64,000 nt of DNA from Roseofilum capinflatum BLCC-M114 (GCF_030068505.1 NZ_JAQOSO010000055.1:109912-173911); one strand, 5' to 3'; numbered from the stretch's first letter, positions 26,563-36,500 are shown. Notes: generated from the letters alone by a model not told the origin. Program-made: numbers and translations.

Positions 26563-27999
26563 ATGACTGTTTCATTTCAAGAACTCGGAATTTCTGAAAA
26601 CCGTGCCCAATATTTAGAAAGCATTGGGTTTGTTGAACCCACAGAAATTCAAATCAAAGCCATTCCCCATTTACTTCAGAATCAAGATGTGGTTGGCCAA
26701 GCGCAAACGGGAACCGGTAAAACTGCAACCTTTGCCTTGCCGATTTTAGAAAGCCTCGATCTTGAGGCCCACAACCCCCAAGCCCTGATTCTGACCCCAA
26801 CGCGGGAATTAGCTGAACAAGTCCGCAAAGCCATTCGTGATTTAACCGGAGATAAACGGATTCGGGTGACCGCTATTTATGGGGGTCAGTCCATTGAGCG
26901 CCAGATCCAACGGCTCAGAAATGGAGTGCATATTGTGGTGGGAACCCCAGGGCGGGTGATTGATTTACTCGACCGCAAAGAACTGACACTCAAAGACCTC
27001 TCTTGGGTGGTCTTAGATGAAGCCGATGAAATGCTGAATATGGGCTTTATTCAAGATGTGGAGAAAATCTTATCTCAAGTGCCCACAGAGCGACAAACCG
27101 CTTGTTTCTCTGCCACCATGCCCCCTTCAATCCGCTCTTTAGTGGAACGGTTCCTGAAATCTCCCATTACGGTGACCGTGGAGCGTACCAAAGCGGCTCC
27201 GGTTCATATTGAGCAAATTGCTTATATGATTCCACGCGGATGGACGAAACAACGGGCGCTGCAACCGATTCTAGAAATGGAAAGCCCGGATTCAGCGATT
27301 ATCTTTGTGCGTACCCGTCGCCAAGCGGCCGAGTTGACCAGTCAACTGCAATCGGCTGGTTATAGTGTGGATGAGTATCACGGGGACTTAAGCCAATCCC
27401 AACGGGAGCGGTTAATGACTCGCTTCCGCCATCGTCAAGTGCGTTGGGTGGTGGCAACCGATATCGCGGCACGAGGATTGCATGTGGATGACCTCTCCCA
27501 TGTGATTAACTACGATTTACCCGACAACCTGGAAAATTATGTCCACCGCATTGGTCGGACAGGACGGGCCGGTAAGGATGGGACGGCGATTTGTTTGGTA
27601 CAATCCTTTGAGCGCCGTAAACTGGGCCAAATTGAACGCTATGTGCGTCAACGGTTAACTGTGAATCGGATTCCGACTCGCGCTCAGATTGAAGCCCGGC
27701 ATATTGACCGCTTGCAAGAGCAAGTTAGCGATGCGGTGACTGGAGAGCGGATGGCTTCCTTCTTGCCTTTGGTGGCGAAGTTGAGTGAAGAAGGTTATGA
27801 ACCCCATGCGATCGCGGCGGCTGCTTTGCAAATGGCCTATGATAGTACCCGTCCAGCTTGGGCAGAAACGGACTATGATGCCACGGAAGATGATGTGAAA
27901 TACACCACTCCCAAACCTAAATTGGCTAAACGCAATAGAAATGCCTCGTCCATGCGGGACAAGCGCCAAGACCGGGTTGGAGCCAGTGAAAAATCCTAA
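26563..27999 (+). CDS. crhR: DEAD-box RNA helicase, CrhR type
   Basis: The 478-residue ATP-dependent RNA helicase has the full motif set: Q motif (GFVEPTEIQIKAI), I (AQTGTGKT), Ia (PTRELAEQV), II (DEAD), III (SAT), V (VATDIAARGL) and VI (HRIGRTGRAG). The C-terminal ~110 residues are the longer basic tail seen in the cold- and redox-responsive CrhR. The position immediately downstream of rimO matches the rimO-crhR operon of Synechocystis, supporting the symbol. The gap of 95 bp has a clear Shine-Dalgarno (AAGGAG) before the ATG and could hold a processing site. Confidence 0.9.
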   Translation: MTVSFQELGISENRAQYLESIGFVEPTEIQIKAIPHLLQNQDVVGQAQTGTGKTATFALPILESLDLEAHNPQALILTPTRELAEQVRKAIRDLTGDKRIRVTAIYGGQSIERQIQRLRNGVHIVVGTPGRVIDLLDRKELTLKDLSWVVLDEADEMLNMGFIQDVEKILSQVPTERQTACFSATMPPSIRSLVERFLKSPITVTVERTKAAPVHIEQIAYMIPRGWTKQRALQPILEMESPDSAIIFVRTRRQAAELTSQLQSAGYSVDEYHGDLSQSQRERLMTRFRHRQVRWVVATDIAARGLHVDDLSHVINYDLPDNLENYVHRIGRTGRAGKDGTAICLVQSFERRKLGQIERYVRQRLTVNRIPTRAQIEARHIDRLQEQVSDAVTGERMASFLPLVAKLSEEGYEPHAIAAAALQMAYDSTRPAWAETDYDATEDDVKYTTPKPKLAKRNRNASSMRDKRQDRVGASEKS

Positions 28000-28047
28000 T
28001 CCTGCGGTTCAATAGTCACAGTATAAAGTGGGAGGTCTTGGTTAAAT

Positions 28048-28494
28048 ATGATTGAGAAACTGCCCTGGCCTTCCCTCGCCATTCTACTGATCTCTTATAC
28101 CAGTTTTGCGGCGGCCCTTCCGCCTCTGAATTGGTCAGAACAACCTCCGTCGTTCTCGGCGGAGGTTCGTCTTTGGATTCTGGAAATCCTGTTAGCCCTG
28201 AGTTTTACGGCATTGCTCACGGCTCCTTTGCGACAGTTGAAAGAGGGGATTGTCAAGGGATTTCAAAGCGATTTAGGGTTGTTGTTAGCTGTGGTTACCC
28301 TCTGCTTTTTCTCGGTGTTAATTTTATCCCGAATTCATGTGTTTTATCGGAGTTTTGTACTGCTCTGTGCCGGTGCATTAGCTCGCCTGGATTTACAAAC
28401 GTTGGGGTTTACGGAGTGGCAAGCCTTTTTTATTTTAGCCATCACCTCGGTTTTGGGTTTATTCGTGGGTGGGGTGATGGCTTATTTGAGTTAA
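28048..28494 (+). CDS. small four-helix membrane protein
   Basis: Not recognised. The 148-residue, strongly hydrophobic protein has about four transmembrane segments (~5-25, ~42-65, ~75-100, ~118-145) and few charged residues. It starts 48 bp after crhR on the same strand and probably rides on its transcript. It stops 1 bp from the convergent DUF4870 gene, leaving no room for a terminator between them. A second long frame over the same DNA (28131-28499) is a shadow. Confidence 0.6.
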   Translation: MIEKLPWPSLAILLISYTSFAAALPPLNWSEQPPSFSAEVRLWILEILLALSFTALLTAPLRQLKEGIVKGFQSDLGLLLAVVTLCFFSVLILSRIHVFYRSFVLLCAGALARLDLQTLGFTEWQAFFILAITSVLGLFVGGVMAYLS

Positions 28495-28495
28495 C

Positions 28496-28831
28496 CTAGA
28501 GGAGACGAAAGATAAAGGGATAGCGATAGCTGGTTTCCGGTTGGCTCAGACAATGGGCGATCGCCAAAACCGGTAAGATCACACTCATCAGTTGCAATAG
28601 TCCTAGCAGGGGCCACCCAATCAAGACGATGGTGAGTACACCAAAAATGATTTCGTATAACCACACATTAAAGTGGAAATTGAGGGACTCTTTCGCATTC
28701 TCCTTGACCACCGGATCGTCAGAGATGACAGAAATGGCGATCGGCACTCCCACCGAAACCCACAATAAACTAAAGAAAATAGAGCCTTGACATAGAGCTG
28801 AAAGTAACTTGCGCTTATCTGGATCGTACAT
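28496..28831 (-). CDS. DUF4870/Tic20-like small membrane protein
   Basis: The 111-residue protein has three to four hydrophobic helices and the DUF4870 hallmark KENAKESLNFHFNVWLY, in which a charged N-A-K-E-S-L-N-F/Q segment precedes the second helix. The family resembles Tic20-type membrane proteins; the function is unknown. ATG start at 28831. It is convergent with the preceding membrane-protein gene, with one base between stop codons. Confidence 0.75.
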   Translation of the reverse strand: MYDPDKRKLLSALCQGSIFFSLLWVSVGVPIAISVISDDPVVKENAKESLNFHFNVWLYEIIFGVLTIVLIGWPLLGLLQLMSVILPVLAIAHCLSQPETSYRYPFIFRLL

Positions 28832-29059
28832 TCTCTTCTCCAGTAACTTAAATTTCTACATTTATAGTAATCAATGCCCTCGACAAACTTCCATACGGAT
28901 TACCGTCAGGATTAAACCGTTATAATAGCCAACCTTCGTAGGGTGGACAGGATAACCCTGCAATATCATTCAAAGTCTACCAGCAGACCCTGCCTACCTT
29001 ACTGCTATACAGTGCTTCGCTTGGTAAGCTGTATTTTCATTGATTACCCGGACTCGATC

Positions 29060-29758
29060 TCAAACCCAAATTGTAAATTGCCCCGGTACAGTACGAAAAT
29101 TCGCCTCACTCAACTCAGTAGAATTGACTCCCTCAACAATGACCAGAAAATCATCCGTTTGCATATCCTTAATAATCGTTTGATTGCCCATTCCCGGCAA
29201 GATTTCCAAATCTTCAAAGCGTAAACCATTACTCAAACCGATCGCATCTTCCCCCAAACGGAAATCGGTAAACACATCCGCATCTTCCATGCGACGGCCT
29301 CCAGTGGTGCGAGCATTCGGAGCAGCAGACACACCAATGACAAAAATATCATTACCTGCACCCCCCGTTACCGTATCGCTGCCATTATCCCCATAGAGGA
29401 TATCATCGCCAAAATCCCCCCATAATTGGTCATTTCCTTGACCTCCTCGAACAATATCATTGCCCTGGCCCCCATAGAGAATATCTTCATCCCGGTTACC
29501 ATTGATCTGATCGTCCCCTCGGTTGCCAAAAATGCGATCGTTATTTTGTCCCCCAAAGATCACATCATTCCCTTGTCCCCCAAAGATCGCATCATCCCCT
29601 CGGTTACCGGAAATTAAATCTACACCTTGGTTGCCATAAATTTGATCGTTATCATCAACCCCATAGAGGCTATCATTCCCCTCAAAACCTAAAATCAGAT
29701 CGGAAAAGGGCGTTCCACCCAGAAAATCATTGAAAGGGGTTCCCGTAATGGTTGCCAT
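29060..29758 (-). CDS. small RTX (hemolysin-type Ca2+-binding repeat) protein
   Basis: The 232-residue protein has residues ~5-145 built of about fourteen nine-residue RTX repeats (G-G-x-G-N-D-x-U-x; for example GGQGNDVIFGGQNNDRIFG), which fold as a calcium-binding beta-roll. The following ~85 residues (DADVFTDFRLGEDAI onward) resemble the C-terminal region that serves as a type I secretion signal in this family. There is no N-terminal signal peptide, as expected for type I export. No enzyme domain is present and no secretion genes are adjacent. A strong GAGGAGA ribosome site precedes the ATG. Confidence 0.85.
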   Translation of the reverse strand: MATITGTPFNDFLGGTPFSDLILGFEGNDSLYGVDDNDQIYGNQGVDLISGNRGDDAIFGGQGNDVIFGGQNNDRIFGNRGDDQINGNRDEDILYGGQGNDIVRGGQGNDQLWGDFGDDILYGDNGSDTVTGGAGNDIFVIGVSAAPNARTTGGRRMEDADVFTDFRLGEDAIGLSNGLRFEDLEILPGMGNQTIIKDMQTDDFLVIVEGVNSTELSEANFRTVPGQFTIWV

Positions 29759-29887
29759 CGATATCTCTCCTCATCACCAAAAAGATCGTTCATTACCCCT
29801 GCATAATTGCAAGTACAGGAAAATTTGTCCAGAAAAACCGACAAAGTTTAATCGTTCACTGAGATCTTACAGTGCTTTGCGCTGTAA

Positions 29888-29922
29888 TCCCTATTCCCTA
29901 TTCCCTATTCCCTATTCCCTAA
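29888..29922. repeat. five tandem TCCCTAT heptamers
   Basis: Five contiguous seven-base units (four exact TCCCTAT, the last TCCCTAA) lie at the 3' end of the 164-residue gene. The TAG stop and last three codons of that gene are inside the array. The unit belongs to the same family as the arrays at 3175 and 9420. Confidence 0.85.
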
Positions 29923-30399
29923 CTTCACACCGTCTAGGAACTCACTCAGGGTTTGATAGACCGATTCATGGGTATATTCATCCTCTGGGTGAGGGGGTTG
30001 GCCGGGTCGTTGAAAATAGGGTTTTTCTTGATACAGTTGACCCCAGCGAAAATCCACTTGCTTGACCAATTCATACAGTAACTGTTGATTGTCTAAAATG
30101 GAGGCAATCATCTCTTCAAGGGCGCGTAAGGGGTCGTCTAAATGTTGACTCACTTTCGCTTCATCCAGGCTAACCCAGGTTTGTAGAACCGATTGTAAAC
30201 AGCCAGATGAATCGGGTAAGTGATTAACAATAAATCGGTTGATTTCCGTCCTCGCTTGGGCCAATTTAGGAATGGGGGATTCCCCTTTTAAGAAATCTCC
30301 CCCCTCTCGACTAATGAGTTCGGCTAAGGAAAACTCGCGTCCCGCACGAGCCTCCTGTTCGAGTTGCTTATCTTCTTCGGATGAATCAGGAGCGGTCAT
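29905..30399 (-). CDS. conserved-looking hypothetical protein downstream of kaiC3
   Basis: Not recognised. The 164-residue acidic, soluble, mostly helical protein has an N-terminal charged disordered stretch (~1-25), a helical core (~40-125) and a Pro/His/Glu segment (QPPHPEDEYTHESVYQ) before a last helix. There are no membrane segments or known motifs. It begins 17 bp after kaiC3 on the same strand, so it is probably the fourth gene of the clock operon. The last residues and the stop codon are encoded by a tandem heptamer array, so the C-terminus may vary between strains. Confidence 0.6.
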   Translation of the reverse strand: MTAPDSSEEDKQLEQEARAGREFSLAELISREGGDFLKGESPIPKLAQARTEINRFIVNHLPDSSGCLQSVLQTWVSLDEAKVSQHLDDPLRALEEMIASILDNQQLLYELVKQVDFRWGQLYQEKPYFQRPGQPPHPEDEYTHESVYQTLSEFLDGVKLGNRE

Positions 30400-30416
30400 A
30401 GTCAGGATCTTCTACT

Positions 30417-31952
30417 TTAGCTAAAGTCAACACCTTGATCGAATAAACCCGTGAGGCGATCGACCTCACTTTGGGCCATATACATGGGATTTCCAGCTAG
30501 AATACCCGTCACATTGCGGAAGGGCTTACCAATATGCATTCCATCTGCATCAATGGAAAACTCACGGATATCTTTATCATGCATAGAACCCCGCATTTTT
30601 AAGACAGTGAGACCGCGCCGCATTTCTCCATACATTTCCACATATCTGAGCAAAATAATGGAGTCAGTAATCGTGGAAATATGGGCTTCGGTGATCGAGG
30701 TTCCGCCCACCAATGTGGGTGTAGTAGACGTGAATAATCCGGCCACTTCTTGTTGTTTAATAAAGGAAGTTAATCCAATAATAAACTCCCGAAATCCTTT
30801 CAAGTTCGAGACTCGTTCTAGGGCAGAAAGACTATCGACCGCCACACGATTGGGTCTAAAGTCTTCAATAATTTCTTTCATCTGAATCAGATGACTATCT
30901 AAACCGGTGGTTTCTGGATAGCGACAGACGACTCTTAACAGGCCTTCTTGCTCCATTTTTTGGAAGTCTACCCCCCATCCGATCGCGTTTCGATAGAGTT
31001 GTTCGCGACTTTCTTCAAAGGCAAATAGCAGACAGCGCTCGTTGTTTTTAAAGCCACCCACCATAAATTCCGTTACCATTAAGGTTTTACCGGTTCCGGT
31101 GGCTCCAGAGACGAGGATAATGGAGTCGCGAAAGAACCCACCTCCGCACATGCGATCGAGTTCTAAGCTACCTGAACTAATACGAATATTAGAAGAACGT
31201 TGTTCCAATTCGATCGCCGATAGGGGAATGATCGTAACCCCTTGCCTGGGAATGATCGTAAACGGAAATTCCCCATTCTGGTGTTCTGTGCCCCGATATT
31301 TAAGGATCTCGATGGTGCGGCGGCGTTTCTCCTCACAGAGAACATTGCGTAAAATGACCACATTATCGGCCACAAACTCTTCCACCCCATAACGACTAAT
31401 TTCGCCATACTCCGACGTGCGCTCGGCTGTCAGAATAGAGGTCACTTCTAATTCTCGCAGAACGGAGGCAATTTTAAACAAGTCATTACGAACTTGGGCA
31501 TTATCTGTCAAGTGGGAAAAAATCGCCCCCAAAGAGTCCATTGATACTCGCTTTGCATTGTATTTACGGATAGCAAACTCAATCCGAGCTAACAATGCAC
31601 CGAGATCGTATTCCCCACTGACAATGGGTTTATCTCCCGGTTGAGGAGAGGCATCCACAAAGGCCCATTGCCGGTTGTCTTCCCATTGCCGAATTTTCCA
31701 ACCAAACCCGCGCATATTCTTACGGATGGCTTTTGGCGGTTCTTCAAAGGTGATAAATATACCATTTTCGCCCCGTTTAATCCCTTCGGCCAGAAATTGG
31801 GTGGCAAATACGGTTTTTGCACTCCCTGCGGTTCCCACTACTAGGGTTGCCCGATGCTTGGGTAGCCCTCCTTGGGACAGAAAGTCAAATCCGGGAATAC
31901 CGGTTTCAAGCTTCTCAATTGCCTCTGAGTCTGGATACTTGTCTACAGTCAT
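30417..31952 (-). CDS. kaiC3: KaiC3-type clock ATPase/autokinase
   Basis: The 511-residue double-RecA protein has a CI P-loop GTAGSAKT (40-47) with catalytic Glu pair E70/E71 and a CII P-loop GATGTGKT (283-290) with E313/E314. The two autophosphorylation residues are kept as S426-T427 in EAHISTITDS, so rhythmic phosphorylation is possible. The CI P-loop and several blocks (FSHLTDNAQVRNDLFK) differ clearly from canonical KaiC1. Together with the chimeric KaiA upstream this points to KaiC3, which in Synechocystis forms a second oscillator. ATG 31952 is used; the in-frame codon before it is TTG. Order: kaiA3-kaiB3-kaiC3. Confidence 0.85.
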   Translation of the reverse strand: MTVDKYPDSEAIEKLETGIPGFDFLSQGGLPKHRATLVVGTAGSAKTVFATQFLAEGIKRGENGIFITFEEPPKAIRKNMRGFGWKIRQWEDNRQWAFVDASPQPGDKPIVSGEYDLGALLARIEFAIRKYNAKRVSMDSLGAIFSHLTDNAQVRNDLFKIASVLRELEVTSILTAERTSEYGEISRYGVEEFVADNVVILRNVLCEEKRRRTIEILKYRGTEHQNGEFPFTIIPRQGVTIIPLSAIELEQRSSNIRISSGSLELDRMCGGGFFRDSIILVSGATGTGKTLMVTEFMVGGFKNNERCLLFAFEESREQLYRNAIGWGVDFQKMEQEGLLRVVCRYPETTGLDSHLIQMKEIIEDFRPNRVAVDSLSALERVSNLKGFREFIIGLTSFIKQQEVAGLFTSTTPTLVGGTSITEAHISTITDSIILLRYVEMYGEMRRGLTVLKMRGSMHDKDIREFSIDADGMHIGKPFRNVTGILAGNPMYMAQSEVDRLTGLFDQGVDFS

Positions 31953-31990
31953 CAATAGTGGTTTGATTAATTGAAGGATGGATGAGAATC

Positions 31991-32293
31991 TCAGGATTCG
32001 TTTCTTTCATTGTCTCTCGTCTCTGGAATCAAATCTAGTCCTAGGAGTACCGTATCCAGATTAGAGAGATCGCCGATAATCCTCTGAATGGGTTGCGGAA
32101 GCTGTTTAATCAGGGTGGGCGTGACTAAGATTTTTTCTGTTTCTGCTAATTCGGGTTCTTCTAGAACGTCAATAATTTTTAGTTCATATTGGTCTTCAAG
32201 TTGGCTAGTACAAATCTCTATAAGATTGGCGATCGCTCGTTGGGACTTGGGCGTATTCCCAGTAATATAGAGCTTGAGTAAATAGTGGTGCAT
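31991..32293 (-). CDS. kaiB3: KaiB3-type clock protein
   Basis: The 100-residue thioredoxin-like KaiB opens LLKLYITGNTPKSQRAI and contains the VLEEPELAETEKILVTPTLIK block that undergoes the fold switch needed to bind the KaiC CI ring. It also has the conserved PTLIKQLPQPIQRIIGDLS segment. Its ATG shares the final base of the upstream kaiA3 stop (TAATG), so translation is coupled. kaiC3 starts 38 bp later. Confidence 0.9.
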   Translation of the reverse strand: MHHYLLKLYITGNTPKSQRAIANLIEICTSQLEDQYELKIIDVLEEPELAETEKILVTPTLIKQLPQPIQRIIGDLSNLDTVLLGLDLIPETRDNERNES

Positions 32294-33171
32294 TACGGTT
32301 TCAAGTTTTTGTAATTTTTGGTGACATTAAGTTTACTTAAGCCAATAAAGTATTTCCGATAGTAAGAGGCTAAGTAACCCATTAATTCTAAAACCATGAG
32401 TCGCCCTTCAGATACATAAGCTTGCGCTTTAACCGGATTGCTGTTTTGGGTTTTTGCTTTCAAAACTTGAGTGTGAATTTCAACCACATCTCTAGGGGAT
32501 GCTTTTAAGAATCCGAGCTGTTCCCCCATGTTCCGCAGTTGCTCGGAAATGTTATAGTCAACTTTATAAACCCTTTGTTCCATAGACAAGTCCATTAACT
32601 CTCCATATTGTTGTACAATTTCTTGAAAGATTTCCGGTGAGGATTCTCGTAATAAGGATAATCCAAACAGTTTAGCAGTAATCTGGGTTTTGACGGTATC
32701 AGCAATATGTCTAAGACCCATAATTTCTTGTTCTTGCAGCCGTTTTAATTGATTTTGCTGTAAAACTTGCAGTTGACGTTTTTGCTCGATCGCCAATCGC
32801 AGGGAGTAGACTAAAAGCTTACTATCGATTTGATCTTTGACGAGATAGCCCTGGGCCCCTAACTGTAGACATTGAACCCGCAGGGTTTCATCCCGATTTT
32901 CTGTAAACACCACAATAGCCAGGTGGGGAAACTGTTCCTGACAGTTCTGTAAGGTGTCCATCGCTTGACTATCTGGGGAATTGAGAGAGATTAACAGAAC
33001 ATCAAAGTGTTTTTCTGAGAGTTGGGCGATCGCCTCTTCTAAATGATGGCAACAGTCAACTTGAAAACCTAGATCCCGTGTGGCTGAAGTGGGAGCCTCA
33101 TTTAAGAACCGATAAACTTGAGTATAATCTTCTGAATTGCTTGTTACCAATAAGACATAAAAAAAGATCAT
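32293..33171 (-). CDS. kaiA3: KaiA3-like chimera: receiver domain fused to KaiA C-terminal domain
   Basis: The 292-residue protein is not a standard KaiA. Residues ~5-130 form a NarL/CheY-like receiver with the conserved Thr (VFTENRDE) and Lys (YLVKDQID) kept. The phospho-acceptor position is Ser instead of Asp (VLLISLNSPDS) and the acidic pair is missing, so it is a pseudo-receiver. Residues ~205-285 resemble the KaiA C-terminal four-helix domain (RDVVEIHTQVLK then EGRLMVLELMGYLASYYRKYF) that binds the KaiC tail. This is the layout described for KaiA3 of Synechocystis. A good Shine-Dalgarno (AGAAGG) precedes the ATG. Confidence 0.82.
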   Translation of the reverse strand: MIFFYVLLVTSNSEDYTQVYRFLNEAPTSATRDLGFQVDCCHHLEEAIAQLSEKHFDVLLISLNSPDSQAMDTLQNCQEQFPHLAIVVFTENRDETLRVQCLQLGAQGYLVKDQIDSKLLVYSLRLAIEQKRQLQVLQQNQLKRLQEQEIMGLRHIADTVKTQITAKLFGLSLLRESSPEIFQEIVQQYGELMDLSMEQRVYKVDYNISEQLRNMGEQLGFLKASPRDVVEIHTQVLKAKTQNSNPVKAQAYVSEGRLMVLELMGYLASYYRKYFIGLSKLNVTKNYKNLKP

Positions 33172-33409
33172 AACTTAACCTTCTCTACCCAAAGTCTTGG
33201 GTTGGATAGGATTAAGAGTATTTATCATTGTATAATTTAGTTGCGTCAAGATATCCTCCCTGGAGGCTTGGGATCTCCTATGAATGTAAACATTTTTTTC
33301 AAATCATACCAATAGATTTAGCTTATACTATAATTTGCCTCTTATACAAGAGCGCGATCGCCTCAGCAAGGCCACCCCGTCCGACTGAAACTAATTAAGC
33401 CAACCCTCG

Positions 33410-33494
33410 TAGTGCCGTGACACAGCTAAAAATGTGCATTAGCGTAGGGTGGGTTAGGCGGCTAAAACCTAGACTTCACATGACTCGCACTACA
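33410..33494. repeat. MITE-like element, copy 2
   Basis: It lies in the 398-bp gap between divergent kaiA3 and the giant FHA-CHAT gene. It begins GTAGTGCCGTGACA and ends ACTCGCACTAC like copy 1 (2232-2353), but its 35-bp core (33441-33475) is in the opposite orientation. One hairpin arm of copy 1 is missing. Nothing else recognisable lies in the gap apart from promoter space. Confidence 0.6.
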
Positions 33495-33569
33495 CAGATT
33501 GCACGATTTTAATAGTGCAAACCTAAATGAGTATGATGGGAACAGTTCGACTCCTCACCCAAGCTCATC

Positions 33570-36500
33570 ATGTGGAAATCCATTACTGCCTTCTGTGTCT
33601 TTCTGTCCTATGCAGTACCTACCTACGCTCAACCCTCCATTACCCCAGCCCAAGATGCCACCGGAACCCAAGTGATTCCTAATGGCACTCAATATCAGAT
33701 CACGGGGGGAACCCAAGCCGGTTCCAATCTATTCCACAGCTTTCAACAACTGGGCTTAAACCCTGGAGAAGTGGCCAACTTCATCGCCCAACCCCACATT
33801 CAAAACATTCTCGGTCGGGTGGTGGGAGGTGAAGCGTCCCTCATCAACGGACTCATTCAAGTCGCTGGAGGTAATGCCAACCTCTATCTGATGAACCCTG
33901 CGGGCATCATTTTCGGCCCCAACGCCCAGCTCAACGTCCCCGCAGACTTCACTGCAACCACAGCAACGGCGATCGGATTTGGTAATAATACTTGGTTTAA
34001 TGCTCAAGGAGAGAATAATTACGCCAACTTAATCGGTATACCCAGTGAATTTCAATTTCCCTACACTAATCCCGGCACAATCATCAACGAAGGCAACTTA
34101 ACCGTTAATCCCCAACAGCACCTCACCCTCCTAGGCGGAACCACCATTAACCTGGGAACCCTAGAAGCACCTGGCGGAAAAATCACCATTGCCGCCATTC
34201 CCGGCGAGCAAGTCGTCCGCATTTCCCAAGAAGGACATCTTTTAACCCTCGACTTACCCCTATCCGAAACACCCACAACCCCAGAAACTCCCATTCAACC
34301 CCCCTCTTTACCCCAACTGATTACCGGCGGTTTCCTCAGTCATGCCAACCAAATGACCGTCAATTCACAGGGACAAGTGGAATTAACCGGCAGTGGCATC
34401 ACGCTCCCCCCATCCAGCGGACTGAATATCACATCAGGAACCCTCGATGTATCGGGAAATCAAGGGGGAGAAATGCAGATTTTAGGACAACAAATAGGAG
34501 TCATTGATGCCAACATCAACGCCTCTGGCATCAATGGCGGTGGTGAAATTTTTGTCGGCGGAGACATACAAGGACAAGGCATTTTACCCAACGCCTCCCG
34601 CACCTTTATCAGCCCCAATTCCCAACTCTCCGCCGACGCTTTAGAAGCCGGAGATGGGGGACAAATTATCATTTTTGCCGAAGAAACCGCCAGAATCTAT
34701 GGAACCCTAAGCGCCAGAGGCGGGCAACATTCCGGCAACGGAGGCTTCATCGAAACCAGTGGCTTACAGTCCTTAGACCTCACCCAAACCCCCGATACTT
34801 CCGCCCCCTTTGGGGAGGGAGGCACATGGTTAATCGATCCCTACAATGTAGAAATTGTTGCCGGAAATGGCAATACCAATATTAACACCAGCGCCCCCTT
34901 TACCCCCACCGGCAGCACCGCCCAATTAGGAGTCGATTTAATTACTACTGCTTTAAGCAATAGCTCAAACGTAGAAATTACCACTGTAGGCACAGGAGGC
35001 TTAGAAAATGGTGATATTACCTTATCTACAGACTTAGATTTTAACAGCATCGGCACTAGCACCCTCACTCTGAATGCTGCTGGTAACATTGACATTCAAG
35101 GACAAATTTTTGACAGTAATACCAGTAGTGGCGGCGATCGCCTCAACCTCAACTTTACAGCCAGCGATGGCTCAGTTTATATTAACCAACCCATTTCCAC
35201 CCAAAGCGGTTCCATCACCCTCACTGGAATATCCAATATCACCCTCGACTCTGGAATTTTAATTAACGCACCCGTCAACTCTGGGGGAGGAACCATTAAC
35301 CTAGATGGCACCAGTTTAGCTGGAGGCAATGGCATTAATCTTCAAGGAACTCTCGACTCTCAAGGCGGAAACATTACCCTCAATGCAGCCACTATCGGAG
35401 GATTTATTAGCTTAAATTCTACTGCATCCATTAGTGCAGGCACAGGCGATATTCAGATCATTACAGATTCCCCCTACATTACCCAGCCCATTTCTGGCAC
35501 AGGAAATTTAACCCTACAACCCCAATCTCCAGGTTTAGATATTGAAATTGGCGGCGATAACTTTGGTTATCTCACCTTCTTAAATCACGACGAAATCAAC
35601 TTATTTCAAGACGGCTTTAACTCCATCACCCTCGAATCACCAGCAGGCAACTTAGATGTTCTCCCCATCACTGGTTTTGGGATCACCGCAAACTTCAAAG
35701 ATCCAGTAATCTTAAACGCCGCCGGCGATCTCAGAGTTCAAGGCTTAATCGAAACCAATGGTAATCCTCTAAATTTTGATATTGGGGGTCTATTCACTTT
35801 ATCCCAAAATCAATTAATCACCGGAAATCTAGACATTACAGCCAGTGATATTAATATGGATTGTTGCCAGATCAATTCATCCTCTGGTAGCAACATTAAC
35901 TTGCGTCCTCAAAATCCAAATGCCACCATTTTTCTCGGTCAAGATATCCCCGGACAATTCAGCTTAAATGAAGTCGAAATGTCCCAAAATATCGACACTA
36001 CTGGAACCGTCACCATTGAAAATACCGGCACGATTAGTATTGCAGCCTTAGATCTCAATAATAGCGGCAATCCTGCACCTCCTCGACAATATACGCTTGT
36101 TCTCAAAGGAGAAACTCTAGAGTTTTTCAACGCCTTAACCTTAAGCCCCAATCAAACCGGGGAATTTATCGCCACTGGAAGTATTTTAGATAGCTCCCCC
36201 GTCAATTCAGCTATCTTTGGTGGCAGGGTTCTTTTAGATGCCAACGCCATTGGCACAGAAACTGATCCCCTCTATATTAAAGGGAGTCAATTGGCTGCTA
36301 TTACTCGTTCTGGCAATCTCTTTCTCGACACCGGCGATATCTTAATTAACCCTCCTCAAAATACCGTGAGTACCGTTTCAGGAATTACTGGAATTCAAAG
36401 TGCTGGTCAACTCAATATTCAAGGTAGCCAACTCCTCAATTTAGACGATAATTTAACCTCTAATGGAGCCATGACCCTGGCTCCTCCCTTGAATTTAGTG

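Noticed and set aside
28131-28499. Alternative 122-codon plus-strand frame
   Set aside because: It overlaps the hydrophobic 148-residue frame, has no better ribosome site and its translation has no domain-like composition; treated as a shadow.
29888-29922. Possible CRISPR or minisatellite locus
   Set aside because: Seven-base units in direct contact without spacers; the same holds for 3175 and 9420. No CRISPR-like repeat-spacer pattern was seen anywhere.
32293-33171. Annotation as canonical kaiA
   Set aside because: Only the C-terminal domain resembles KaiA; the N-terminal half is a CheY/NarL-like receiver unlike the KaiA pseudo-receiver, and the KaiC beside it is not of KaiC1 type.
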